From the NCBI RefSeq assembly GCF_002939475.1, contig NZ_PKFQ01000001.1, forward strand, positions 5,639,001 through 5,703,000: DNA of 64,000 bases. The letters are read 5' to 3'. Of this stretch, positions 26,285-34,200 are shown piece by piece. Origin of the DNA: Streptomyces cinnamoneus. Its GTDB lineage: Bacteria > Actinomycetota > Actinomycetes > Streptomycetales > Streptomycetaceae. Numbering within the stretch: position 1 is the first letter of the stretch; each line of letters starts with the position of its first letter. The position numbers and the translations under genes were made by a program. The notes beneath the pieces were generated by a model. That model searched no databases, was not told the origin of the DNA, and worked only from the letters and a program-made list of their open reading frames with translations.

Positions 26285-27183
26285 CGGACCGGCCCGCCGG
26301 ACAGCCGTTCCACGCCGCGCAGCAGCGCGGAGTGGTCGAGCCCGCCGTCGCCCTGGGCGCGCAGCGCCGCGACCAGCTGGGCGACCAGGGCGCCCACGGG
26401 CACGGCGGCGCCGACCGCGCGGGCCGCGTCGGTGACGATGCCCATGTCCTTGTGGTGCAGGTCGACCCGGAAGCCCGGGGTGAAGTCGCGGGCGAGGAAG
26501 GCGTGTTTCTTGCGGGTGAGCACGGCGGAGCCGGCGAGCCCGCCGCCGAGCACGTCCAGGGCGGCGGCCAGGTCCACGCCGGACTTCTCCAGGAAGACCA
26601 CGGCCTCGGCGCACGCCTGGAGCGTGACGGCCACGATGAGCTGGTTCGCGGCCTTGACGGTCTGGCCGGCGCCGTGCGGGCCGGTCAGGACGACGGTCGT
26701 CCCGAGGACCCGCAGCAGGGGCTCGGCCGCGGCGAAGTCGTCCGGGTGGCCGCCCACCATGACGGAGAGCACGCCTTCGACGGCACCGGCCTCACCCCCG
26801 CTGACCGGGGCGTCGAGGACGCGGAGGCCGCGGGCCGCGCCGGCCTCGGCCAGGGCCCGGGAGATCCGCGGGGTGACCGAGGACATGTCGATGAACAGGG
26901 CGCCGGGCCGGGCCCGGGCCAGGACGCCCTCGTCGCCGTGGGCGACGGCGGCGACCTGGGCGTCGGCGGGCAGCATGGTGACGACGACGTCCGCGTCGCG
27001 CACGGCGTCGGCGACGGACCCCGCCGGGGTGCCGCCCGCGGCGGCCAGGCGGTCGAGCTTGTGCTCCTCAAGGGTGTACCCGGTGACGGAGTAGCCCGCC
27101 TTGAGCAGGTTCTCGGCCATGGGCGCGCCCATGATGCCGAGGCCTATCCAGGCGACGGAGGGGAGTGCGGTGTCGGCCAGCAT
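26281..27183 (-). CDS. glxR: Tartronate semialdehyde reductase
   Basis: The 300-aa beta-hydroxyacid dehydrogenase has the Rossmann motif GLGIMGAPMAENL, DAPVSGGEAGA, the catalytic lysine in KAANQLIV and KDMGIVTDAA near the end. It reduces tartronate semialdehyde to D-glycerate with NAD(P)H. It sits between hyi and gcl and overlaps gcl by GTGA, which supports the glyoxylate-specific role over a general 3-hydroxyisobutyrate dehydrogenase. Confidence 0.9.
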   Translation of the reverse strand: MLADTALPSVAWIGLGIMGAPMAENLLKAGYSVTGYTLEEHKLDRLAAAGGTPAGSVADAVRDADVVVTMLPADAQVAAVAHGDEGVLARARPGALFIDMSSVTPRISRALAEAGAARGLRVLDAPVSGGEAGAVEGVLSVMVGGHPDDFAAAEPLLRVLGTTVVLTGPHGAGQTVKAANQLIVAVTLQACAEAVVFLEKSGVDLAAALDVLGGGLAGSAVLTRKKHAFLARDFTPGFRVDLHHKDMGIVTDAARAVGAAVPVGALVAQLVAALRAQGDGGLDHSALLRGVERLSGGPVR

Positions 27184-27225
27184 GGTGTCGCGTCCGTTCC
27201 TCTCGATGGGTGGGGGAGCGGGTCC

Positions 27226-28083
27226 TCAGCCGGCGGCCGGGCGCGACGGGGCGCACCGGTCCGCCAGCCAGGCGAAGCTCTCGGCGTGCGGGGCGGCGGG
27301 CTTGTGCTCCAGGCCGATCCAGCCGGCGTAGCCCGCCTCGTCGAGCCGGTCCAGCAGGGCGGGGACGTCCAGGCGGCCGGAGCCGGGGGCGCCGCGCCCG
27401 GGGACGTCGGCGATCTGGACGTGGCCCGTGACGCCGCCCGCGTGGGCGGCGATGACCTCGGGAAGGTCCTCGCCGTTCGTCGCCAGGTGGTAGAGGTCCA
27501 TGAGGAACCGCGCGTTGTCCAGGCCGGTGGCCTTGTTGACCTTGTCCACGACCTCGATCGCGTCCGCCGCCGTGACGAGCGGATAGTGCGGTGACTCCCG
27601 GGAGTTGAGGGCCTCGACCAGCAGCCGGGCGCCCGCCCGGTCGGCGGCCCGTGCCGCGTGGACGAGGTTCTCCAGGGCGAGGGCGTCCTGTTCCCGCGGG
27701 TCGAGCCCCGCGACGCGGTTGCCGTACAGCGCGTTGAGCGCGGTGCACCCCACCGACCGTGCGAAGGCGGCGGCGACCTCCACGTTCGCGCGGAAGCGCG
27801 CCGACTCCTCGCCGGGCAGCGACAGGGCGCCCCGGTCGGGCCCCGGCAGGCGGCCCGCGTAGAAGTTGAGCGCCACCAGGCGGGTCCCGGCGCGGGCCAG
27901 GGCCTCGCGCAGCGCGTCGAGCCGGGCCGCCTCGGGCACCGGCTCGTCGGGCCAGGGCCACCACAGCTCCACGGCCGTGAAGCCCGCCGCCGCGGCCGCC
28001 GCGGGGCGCCGCAGGAGAGGGAGCCCGGTGAAGAGGATCGAGAGGTTCACATCGAAGCGGTCCAGGGAACGGGAGCCTGCCAT
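27226..28083 (-). CDS. hyi: Hydroxypyruvate isomerase
   Basis: The 285-aa TIM-barrel protein interconverts hydroxypyruvate and tartronate semialdehyde. It has VELWWPWP, LVALNFYAG, LLVEALNSRE with the metal-binding glutamate, MDLYHLATNGED, HVQIADVPGR and IGLEHKP. ATG 28083 has GAGG six bases upstream; an ATG at 28095 is also possible and would touch the palindrome at 28096-28110. It is the first gene of the glyoxylate operon. Confidence 0.9.
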   Translation of the reverse strand: MAGSRSLDRFDVNLSILFTGLPLLRRPAAAAAAGFTAVELWWPWPDEPVPEAARLDALREALARAGTRLVALNFYAGRLPGPDRGALSLPGEESARFRANVEVAAAFARSVGCTALNALYGNRVAGLDPREQDALALENLVHAARAADRAGARLLVEALNSRESPHYPLVTAADAIEVVDKVNKATGLDNARFLMDLYHLATNGEDLPEVIAAHAGGVTGHVQIADVPGRGAPGSGRLDVPALLDRLDEAGYAGWIGLEHKPAAPHAESFAWLADRCAPSRPAAG

Positions 28084-28095
28084 GCCCGGCCTCAT

Positions 28096-28110
28096 TTCCG
28101 TATGACGGAA
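28096..28110. promoter_or_regulatory. Palindromic operator before hyi-glxR-gcl
   Basis: TTCCGT-ATG-ACGGAA is a perfect 15-bp interrupted palindrome, just upstream of the hyi start. On the minus strand TCTAAT, a possible -10, lies immediately before it, so a bound repressor would block transcription. It differs from the TTCAAC-type site of the urate genes. Confidence 0.55.
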
Positions 28111-28234
28111 TTAGAGTTCTGCTCAGCGAAATGCAGGCTGCCCGTGAGGTCGTGCGCTGTCAAGGCCCCGCGCACGGCGAGAGGCCGCCACGCGGCAGCG
28201 TGACGGCCTCTCGGAAGGGGAACGGCGGGATCGC

Positions 28235-29044
28235 TCAGCCGGTGAGCGCCGCCTCGCGGTGCCCCGACGCCAGGAGCGCCGAGTCGAGCACGTCCCACAG
28301 GTTCGCGAGGTTGTCGAGGAACGCGTCCACGCCCTCGGTGATCAGCTCCTCGGTCTCCTCGTTGAGCACGGAGCCGACCGCGGCGATCGCGTTCTCCTCG
28401 TGCATCTGCTCGGCGCCGATCTCCCCCCAGTGCTCCAGGAGGTAGTGCATCTCCGGGTCGTCGAGCGAGGCGCGGTAGAGCCCGCTGTCGACCAGGCAGC
28501 GCTTCTCGCCGGGTATGAGCTGCCGGTTGGAGATCATCTCCAGGGCGAGGGCCGTGCCGAGATTGCGCAGCGTGGACTCCTTGTCCACCGCCTGGCGCCC
28601 GTCGAACACGGCCATCGCCTTGCGCGTCTGCACCAGCAGACCCGTCGTCGGGTCGTACCCCGGCAGGCTGCCGAGGATCTTGTCCGAGAACTCCTTCAGG
28701 CCCGCCTCGACCCGCTGCTGGTCGTCGAGGTCGGCGAAGACCGCACGGCCCGCGGCCCGGTTGAGGATGTAACCCGCCATGGTGGCGAGCTCCGGACCGT
28801 GGTCCTCCTCGCTCTCCACGATCTCCTGGAGCAGCTTGCTCTCCCGGGAGAACTCGAAAGAGGTCAGGGCCTCGGGGAACCTGCCCCCGGGCCGGGTCAC
28901 GGCGCAGAACTTCTGGATCTGGTGGAAGAGGGCGCCCACGACCTCCGCCGTGGGGTTCCCCGAAGTCCAGTGGTCGAACACGGGGTGGTCGTAGCAGCGG
29001 TGCCCGCGAATGCGCTCCACAAGCTGATCAATGCTCGTGCTCAC
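28235..29044 (-). CDS. Haem-oxygenase-like diiron oxidase family protein
   Basis: The 269-aa all-helical protein resembles the haem-oxygenase-like diiron oxidases (relatives of TenA, PqqC and CADD). The candidate metal ligands are SEEDHG in one helix pair, and MHYLLEHWG with EQMHEEN in another. Members carry out N-oxygenation, desaturation or C-C cleavage in specialised metabolism, or make p-aminobenzoate from their own tyrosine. It starts at GTG 29044, overlapping the nitroreductase stop, so the two are co-translated. The actual reaction is unknown. Confidence 0.7.
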   Translation of the reverse strand: MSTSIDQLVERIRGHRCYDHPVFDHWTSGNPTAEVVGALFHQIQKFCAVTRPGGRFPEALTSFEFSRESKLLQEIVESEEDHGPELATMAGYILNRAAGRAVFADLDDQQRVEAGLKEFSDKILGSLPGYDPTTGLLVQTRKAMAVFDGRQAVDKESTLRNLGTALALEMISNRQLIPGEKRCLVDSGLYRASLDDPEMHYLLEHWGEIGAEQMHEENAIAAVGSVLNEETEELITEGVDAFLDNLANLWDVLDSALLASGHREAALTG

Positions 29045-29697
29045 TGTTTCCTCCGATACCGGCGAAAGAATTCAGGAAGACCGGCCCGTTCCCCGGACCG
29101 GCCGAATCCTCTTGGGTGAGAAGGGGTGTCCGGCTCCGCCGGCCGCCAGTCGGTCACCCGGTCCTCGACGGACCGTGCGCGGCCGGGGCCGGGCCGCCTT
29201 CGGGGGCGGCCGATGTACATCCAGCTGATGAGCTGCTCGTCGTCCTCGACGCCGAGGGACTTCCGTACGTACTCGTGGGCGCAGAGCCCTCCGGTGCGCC
29301 ATACGGCGCCGTACCCGAGGGCGTGCGCCGCCAGGGAGATGCTGTGCGCCGCGCACACGGCCGACGCCAGCTGTTCCCACGCGGGCACCTTCGGGTGCTC
29401 CCGGCTCCGGCACACCACCGCGACGATCAGGGGTGCGCGCAGAGGTTTCCCCCGGAGCCGCCCGACCGCCGCGGCACTCGTACCGGGATCGTCCCGCAGG
29501 GCGCTCTGTGCGAACACCTCGCCCAGCTCGCGGCGTGCCTCGCCCCTGAAGACCAGAAGGCGCCAGGGCCGCAGACCGCCGTGGTCGGGAGCCCGGGAAG
29601 CCGCCTCCAGCATGATGCGGAATTCGTCTTCCGAAGGGCCCGAGTCCGAGACCTGGTGAATGCTCCGGCGGGTCGTCAAACATGTAAGGGCGTCCAT
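29041..29697 (-). CDS. Nitroreductase-family flavoprotein
   Basis: The 218-aa protein has the FMN-binding pattern of the nitroreductase superfamily: TRRSIHQVSDSGP, an APDHGGLRPWRLLVF segment of the YdjA type, a helix with AWEQLASAVCAAHSISLAA, and GYGAVWRTG. ATG 29697 is preferred, with GGGGAG five bases upstream; an open extension reaches 29736. Its overlap with the diiron oxidase gene suggests that the flavoprotein supplies electrons or performs a paired redox step. The C-terminal 45 residues are Arg/Pro-rich and unusual. Confidence 0.85.
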   Translation of the reverse strand: MDALTCLTTRRSIHQVSDSGPSEDEFRIMLEAASRAPDHGGLRPWRLLVFRGEARRELGEVFAQSALRDDPGTSAAAVGRLRGKPLRAPLIVAVVCRSREHPKVPAWEQLASAVCAAHSISLAAHALGYGAVWRTGGLCAHEYVRKSLGVEDDEQLISWMYIGRPRRRPGPGRARSVEDRVTDWRPAEPDTPSHPRGFGRSGERAGLPEFFRRYRRKQ

Positions 29698-29779
29698 CAC
29701 TCCCCAACTGTCCTGCCGCTTTCGGGACTTCTCCACACGTTGTCAGCGGCCCGGACGGCTGTCCAATAGGGAAACGCAA

Positions 29780-30121
29780 TCAGTCGGAGGGAACCCGCCG
29801 GGCCGCCTCCGCGGTGCCCGCCGGGACTTCGCCCGGATCCTGCCGGGCCACTTCGCGGGCCTCCTGGACGATGCGGTGCAGGGATTCCAGCACCTCCCGG
29901 GAGCCGGCCAGGAAACGGTGGCCGGCCGGGGTGAGCGTCACCGTCCGCCGCGTGCGCTCGAAGAGGACGGCACCGATCTCCTTCTCCAGGCACTTGATCT
30001 GCTGGCTCAGTGTGGGCTGCGCGATGTACTCCCGCGCGGCCGCCCGGCCGAAGTGCAACTCCTCGGCGACGGCCACGAAATACCGCAGGCGGGTGCTCGA
30101 GATGCTGATCGGATGGCGCAC
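29780..30121 (-). CDS. HTH-only LysR-type protein
   Basis: The 113-aa protein has a complete LysR DNA-binding domain (LRYFVAVAEELHFGRAAARE, QPTLSQQIKCLEKEIGAVLF, TLTPAGHRFL) and the start of the linker helix, then stops. The usual 190-residue ligand domain is absent, and no trace of it lies in the 80 bp before the nitroreductase gene. GTG 30121 is chosen because a G-rich site precedes it and the domain begins there. It may be a truncated relic or a genuine small DNA-binding protein. Confidence 0.7.
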   Translation of the reverse strand: MRHPISISSTRLRYFVAVAEELHFGRAAAREYIAQPTLSQQIKCLEKEIGAVLFERTRRTVTLTPAGHRFLAGSREVLESLHRIVQEAREVARQDPGEVPAGTAEAARRVPSD

Positions 30122-30382
30122 TCCCCCCTCACCCCCCATCTCAGGGCTGCCCCCCACCCGGTGCGCACGTCGCCACCACGGCGGGGCGGCACGGGGCCGG
30201 TGGCGCGGGGGAGCCCCTACGGCGGCCGGAATCCGACTCACCCCGGACGAACGCGGAATGCTGGAATATGTCGCTGCACCCCTGCATGAATCCCCCCGTC
30301 GCCCCGTGAGGCGGCCACCGCACGCACCGCTGAACGCCACCGAACCCATCCTCGCCACCCGGCCCCGCACGGTCCAGCGGGG
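30122..30382. other. Gene-free stretch upstream of the LuxR regulator
   Basis: About 260 bp lie between the divergent HTH-only LysR and LuxR-type genes. It should carry both promoters. No conserved element is evident apart from the palindrome listed next. Confidence 0.4.
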
Positions 30383-30412
30383 TTCATGTTCCTGCACCTG
30401 CAAGAACATGAA
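30383..30412 (+). promoter_or_regulatory. Inverted repeat overlapping the ribosome site of the LuxR gene
   Basis: TTCATGTTC (30383-30391) and GAACATGAA (30404-30412) are perfect arms around a 12-base loop. The right arm runs into the ribosome site AAAGGAG (30411-30417). It could be a binding site for the LuxR-type protein itself or an mRNA hairpin limiting translation. Confidence 0.55.
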
Positions 30413-30422
30413 AGGAGCCGAC

Positions 30423-31331
30423 ATGCGTGAGAACGCGGACAGCGCGCGGGAATGCGCCGGGCGAGGGGGTCCGGGCTGTCCCCGTCACGTCCAGGACCTG
30501 GAACCGCTGTCCCGGCTGGTCGAGGACCTCGTGGGCCGGGCGTCCGCCGGGCACCCCGCGGCGGCCCTGGTCGCCCCCCTCGAGTACTCCGTCGCCGTGC
30601 AGAAGGGCGCGCTCGAAGCGATCAAGTCCGCCCTGGCCCAGGCCGGCGGGAGCGGTACGGGACGCCGGCGGGACGCGCCGGTCACGGCCCTCGACGGCGC
30701 CCGGCGCGCCGGCCCCGCGCTCCGGGAGGCCGTGGCCGCGTGCCGGGAGGAACTGCTGGTCGCCCAGCCCGTCGGCCGCCGGCCGCGCGGCGGATGGGCG
30801 GACCTCGGCCCGCCGGGGGCCGGCCCCCAGCTCCGGCACGGTGTCGCGGTGCGCTACCTGCGGGGGGCCTCCCCGGTCGGCGCGGCCGACGGGCAGGCGG
30901 ATGACGTACGGCAGGCGCTCGCCGCCGGCGCCGAGGTCCGGGTCGCCGGGCTGCTGCTCGAACGGCTGGTCGTCTGTGACCGTACGATCGCCTTCCTGCC
31001 CGCCCACGACGAGGACTGCGGCCCCTGCCTGGAGGTCCGCCACCCGGCGCTGGTCCGGCACCTGGCGCTCGCCTTCGACACGGCCTGGCGCGCCGCCCGG
31101 CCCGTCGCCGCCGCGGACGGCGCACCGGAACGGCCCCGCGACGAGCTCCGGCACGCCGTCCTGCGCATGATGGTGGAGGGCCACACCGACGAGGTCATCG
31201 CCCGCAGGCTGGGCGTGAGCCCCCGCACCGTCGCCGCCCACGTCCGCCGCGAGGCCGTGAGCCTGGGCAGCCGCAGCCGCGCCCAACTCGGCTATCTGCT
31301 CGCGCGGTCGGGCATGCGCCTGTCGCCCTGA
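30423..31331 (+). CDS. LuxR-type HTH transcriptional regulator
   Basis: The 302-aa protein ends in a LuxR/NarL-type HTH at about residues 240-295 (MVEGHTDEVIARRLGVSPRTVAAHVRR). The N-terminal part is Ala/Gly-rich with a central sensor-like region (GAEVRVAGLLLERLVVCDRTIAFLP) often seen in streptomycete cluster regulators; no kinase-receiver aspartate pattern is visible. ATG 30423 has a strong AAAGGAG site. It probably controls the adjacent nitroreductase/diiron oxidase genes. Confidence 0.8.
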   Translation: MRENADSARECAGRGGPGCPRHVQDLEPLSRLVEDLVGRASAGHPAAALVAPLEYSVAVQKGALEAIKSALAQAGGSGTGRRRDAPVTALDGARRAGPALREAVAACREELLVAQPVGRRPRGGWADLGPPGAGPQLRHGVAVRYLRGASPVGAADGQADDVRQALAAGAEVRVAGLLLERLVVCDRTIAFLPAHDEDCGPCLEVRHPALVRHLALAFDTAWRAARPVAAADGAPERPRDELRHAVLRMMVEGHTDEVIARRLGVSPRTVAAHVRREAVSLGSRSRAQLGYLLARSGMRLSP

Positions 31332-31375
31332 CCGCTCCGCGCTCCCCCCGGACCGCCCGGACGGGGGCGGCGCCG

Positions 31376-31834
31376 TCAGCCGTCGACCGGACGCGGCCGT
31401 TCCGCCACGACCGCCTTCATCGCGAGGTGGGAGGTCAGCCGGGCCACTCCCGGCAACGTGGCCAGCTCGTTGGTGTAGCAGTGCTCGTAGGCGCTGATGT
31501 CCGCGACCGCGATCCGCAGCAGGTAGTCCTGCCCGCCGAACAGCCGGTACGCCTCGACGACGTCGCGCAGCTCCCGCACCCGGTCCTCGAAGGCGGTGAT
31601 CGTGGCCCGGTCCTCCTTCTGCAACTCGACGCACACGAACACCTCGAAGCTGCGGCCGATCCTCGCCGGGTCGACCACCGCCGCGTAGCGCCGGATGACG
31701 CCGTCGGCCTCCAGCTGCCGCACCCTCCGCAGACAGGGGGAGGGGGTGAGCCCCACACGGTCCGCCAGCTCGGCGTTGGGCAGCCGGCCCTCGCTCTGGA
31801 GCTCGCGCAATATCATGCGGTCGATGCTGTCCAT
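31376..31834 (-). CDS. Lrp/AsnC-family regulator
   Basis: The 152-aa protein has an N-terminal HTH (LQSEGRLPNAELADRVGLTPSPCLRRVRQLE) and a C-terminal RAM ligand domain (VVEAYRLFGGQDYLLRIAV). It is divergent from the LysE-type exporter, a classic pairing in which an amino acid binds the regulator and activates export. It ends 45 bp from the convergent LuxR gene. Confidence 0.92.
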   Translation of the reverse strand: MDSIDRMILRELQSEGRLPNAELADRVGLTPSPCLRRVRQLEADGVIRRYAAVVDPARIGRSFEVFVCVELQKEDRATITAFEDRVRELRDVVEAYRLFGGQDYLLRIAVADISAYEHCYTNELATLPGVARLTSHLAMKAVVAERPRPVDG

Positions 31835-31871
31835 GCCGGGATCGTATGCTCAACCCCCGCCGCGGAACGGC

Positions 31872-31882
31872 GCATTACGCAA
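31872..31882. promoter_or_regulatory. Candidate Lrp-type site GCATTACGCAA
   Basis: GCATTACGCAA lies midway between the divergent Lrp and LysE genes. A one-base variant, GCATTGCGCAA, occurs at 38956-38966 before the YfcC-type transporter gene. The location fits an Lrp/AsnC operator. Confidence 0.4.
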
Positions 31883-31931
31883 TCCTGTGCCCGGGCCTTT
31901 TCGTTAGCCTTGTTCCGGCTCCCACGGAAAG

Positions 31932-32579
31932 GTGACCCGCTTGCCGATCGAGGCCTTTCTGTCATTCGTCGCGGTGGACCTCGCCCTGGTCTTCGTCCCC
32001 GGCCCCGACTGGCTTTATGTCATCGCCCGCGGGCTGGGGCAGGGGCGGCGGATGGCACTGATCGCCGTCGCCGGGCTCCTGCTCGGCTATCTGACCCACA
32101 CGGTCCTGGCCGTCGCCGGACTGGCCGCGCTCATCGCGGCCAACCCGGCCACGCTCGACGTGCTGCGCTACTGCGGCGCCGTCTACCTGGTATATCTCGG
32201 CGTGCGCCTGCTCATGGCCGCACGCGGCAGCGCCGACGAGGCCCACTCTGCACCCGTGCACAGCGCGCTGACCGTACTCCGGCAGAGCGCGCTGACCAGC
32301 CTGCTCAACCCCAAGGGACTGCTCGTCTATTTGTCGCTGCTCCCGCAATTCATCAGGGAGGGATCGGACCTTCCGGAAACCGCGCAGATGGCCCTCATGG
32401 GCATTACGCACGTACTGCTCTGCGGACTGGTCTACGGCGCAGTCGCCTTCGGTACGGGAGGTGCCGGCGACCGTTTCGCCACCCGGCCGAATACGGCCAG
32501 ACGGCTGAACAACGTCGCCGGCGTCCTGCTTCTCGCGATCGCGGGGGTGACCGGGCTGTCGGGCGTCGTCAGCTGGTGA
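31932..32579 (+). CDS. LysE/RhtB-family amino acid exporter
   Basis: The 215-aa protein has about six membrane helices and the family pattern VPGPDWLYVIARGLGQGRR near the N-terminus, then YLVYLGVRLL and LNPKGLLVYLSLLPQF. These exporters remove excess amino acids. GTG 31932 has GGAAAGG overlapping just upstream. Divergent pairing with Lrp/AsnC suggests amino-acid-inducible expression. Confidence 0.9.
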   Translation: MTRLPIEAFLSFVAVDLALVFVPGPDWLYVIARGLGQGRRMALIAVAGLLLGYLTHTVLAVAGLAALIAANPATLDVLRYCGAVYLVYLGVRLLMAARGSADEAHSAPVHSALTVLRQSALTSLLNPKGLLVYLSLLPQFIREGSDLPETAQMALMGITHVLLCGLVYGAVAFGTGGAGDRFATRPNTARRLNNVAGVLLLAIAGVTGLSGVVSW

Positions 32580-32590
32580 CCCGAGCGCCC

Positions 32591-33421
32591 TCACCGCGAC
32601 TGCGGGGCGAGCAGCAGGCACTGCGCCGAGCGCGCCACCAGCCCCTCGCCGTCCCACAGCCGCCCGGTGGCCAGCCCCGTCTCGCCCGGGCCCGCGCTCG
32701 TCTCCGCGTCCAGACAGAGCCAGGGGCCCCGCGGGAGCCGCGCGACGTGCACGGTCAGCTCGGGGGAGATGGAAAGCCAGCGGTCGATGGGCAGTTCGGC
32801 GCTGACCCCGTTGGCGGAGTCGGCGGTCAGCAGGAGCCGCTGGAGGGGCGACACCGCCTCGCCCGCGAGCAGCGGAATCCTCGGACGCGCCCACACGGCG
32901 GCCGGGCCCGGCCGGCCGAACCCGCCGTCGGCGAAGCGCCATTCCACCGACGCCATGAAGCCGCAGTCCCACTCCGGGCGCCGCGTCGGATCCACCGAGG
33001 GCAGCCCCTCCGGCGGGCGGTGCGGCACCGCGGCCGGCGCGCTGCGCACCGGCAGGTCGCCGGGGGCGTGCGCCACCGCCCAGGCCGAGGCGGTGAGCAC
33101 CGTCCGCCCCCGCTGGCCCAGTTCGGCCCTCACGAGCCGCACCCGCTTGCCCGGCCGTTCCAGGCGGGCCCGGACCGTCATGGGGGCGAGCGTGAGGGGA
33201 GCGAGGATCTCGCAGGTGATCCGGCCGACGTCCAGGGGGTCGCCGCCGCTCGTGGCGAGGCAGTGCTCGACGGCCCGCGTCGTCAGGGCGACCGTGGGCC
33301 CCGCGTGCTGGTGCTCCGGGTTCCAGGGGCCCTGGGTGTGGGAGGTCGGCGCGTAGGTGTCCGGGCCGGTCCGTTCGAAGTAGCTCCCCGCCGCCCGGGC
33401 CCCCGACCGCTCCCCGCCCAT
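32591..33421 (-). CDS. Double hotdog thioesterase-family protein
   Basis: The 276-aa protein has two hotdog halves, as in TesB-like acyl-CoA thioesterases: TLAPMTVRARLERPGKRVRLVRAEL in the first, and SPELTVHVARLPRGPWLCLDAE followed by GLATGRLWDGEGLVARSAQ in the second. The likely reaction is acyl-CoA hydrolysis. ATG 33421 is preferred because the domain starts shortly after it. It is convergent with the LysE gene, with an 11-bp gap. Confidence 0.8.
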   Translation of the reverse strand: MGGERSGARAAGSYFERTGPDTYAPTSHTQGPWNPEHQHAGPTVALTTRAVEHCLATSGGDPLDVGRITCEILAPLTLAPMTVRARLERPGKRVRLVRAELGQRGRTVLTASAWAVAHAPGDLPVRSAPAAVPHRPPEGLPSVDPTRRPEWDCGFMASVEWRFADGGFGRPGPAAVWARPRIPLLAGEAVSPLQRLLLTADSANGVSAELPIDRWLSISPELTVHVARLPRGPWLCLDAETSAGPGETGLATGRLWDGEGLVARSAQCLLLAPQSR

Positions 33422-33478
33422 GCCGCCCCCCTGTGCGTACCCCCGGTCGTCCGTCGCCGCCCACCCTAGTGTGGGGGC

Positions 33479-33733
33479 ATGGTGCGTTTGAGAGTGGAGT
33501 TCACGACCGAGCCGTTCGACCTCGACGAGCCGCCGCGCCACGCCGTGGTGGCCCGCGAGGTGGTCCAGGCCGCCGAGCTGGACGCCGTCGACGTGGGGCC
33601 GTTCGGGAACACCGTCGAGGGCGGGTCCGACGCCGTGCTGGCGGCGCTCGACCAACTGCTGCGCAGGTCGCTGGCGGCCGGCGCCACGCGGGTGTCCCTC
33701 CAGGTCAACGTCGTGGAGGCGGACGGCGCGTGA
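33479..33733 (+). CDS. MTH1187/DUF77-type thiamine-binding protein
   Basis: The 84-aa protein matches the small ferredoxin-like MTH1187 family. It has a first strand VRLRVEFTTEP, then VGPFGNTVEGGSDAVLAAL and the final strand RVSLQVNVVEADG. Members bind thiamine or related molecules; their role is poorly known. It overlaps the next gene by GTGA, so it is coupled to the HTH protein before the urate operon. Confidence 0.65.
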   Translation: MVRLRVEFTTEPFDLDEPPRHAVVAREVVQAAELDAVDVGPFGNTVEGGSDAVLAALDQLLRRSLAAGATRVSLQVNVVEADGA

Positions 33734-34089
33734 GCGAGCACCCCTTCCGCGCGGCCGTCGCGCCCCTGGTCGACGCCATGGGCGGCCGGATGCTGGAGCC
33801 CGGGGAGGCGACGGACGACGACGTCGTGCTCTCGTGGGAGGGCCGCCCGGTCGTGGCCGTCCGCCTGCCCGCCCTCTCCGAATCGCTGGAGCGCATCCTC
33901 GCCGACCTGGAGCGCCGCCACGGCCTGCCGCTGGCCGAACTGGACCGCGGGGCCAAGCAGTCGGTCGTGCGCAACCTGGAGGCGCGTGGCGCGTTCGCGC
34001 TCCGGCACGGCGTGGAGACGGTCGCCTCGGCGCTGGGGGTGAGCCGCTTCACGATCTACAACTACCTGAACAGGGAAGGGAACGCGTAG
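33730..34089 (+). CDS. HTH_22 (YheO/DauR-like C-terminal) DNA-binding protein
   Basis: The 119-aa protein has the HTH_22 pattern LPLAELDRGAKQSVVRNLEARGAF followed by VASALGVSRFTIYNYLN, as in the C-terminal domain of YheO/DauR regulators. The N-terminal 65 residues are too short for the usual PAS-like domain. It lies just before the urate operon promoter and could modulate it, beside the IclR regulator at 41912. Confidence 0.75.
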   Translation: MSEHPFRAAVAPLVDAMGGRMLEPGEATDDDVVLSWEGRPVVAVRLPALSESLERILADLERRHGLPLAELDRGAKQSVVRNLEARGAFALRHGVETVASALGVSRFTIYNYLNREGNA

Positions 34090-34113
34090 CGGTCCGGCGG
34101 GCGCGAGCAGTTT

Positions 34114-34154
34114 TTCAACAAACTGTTGACGCGCTCCGGCGCAAGGCGTTAGCT
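34114..34154 (+). promoter_or_regulatory. Urate-operon promoter with TTCAAC operator
   Basis: TTCAACAAACTGTTGA (34114-34129) overlaps the -35-like TTGACG (34126-34131). A 17-bp spacer leads to TTAGCT (34149-34154). The same 16-mer, with one change, occurs on the other strand before allantoicase (41751-41766). This is a repressor-type arrangement, most likely for the IclR-family protein at 41912. Confidence 0.7.
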
Positions 34155-34200
34155 ATGCGCAGCTCGTCCGAGCGCAGCGCCGAGCGCCACGGAGGTTGCC

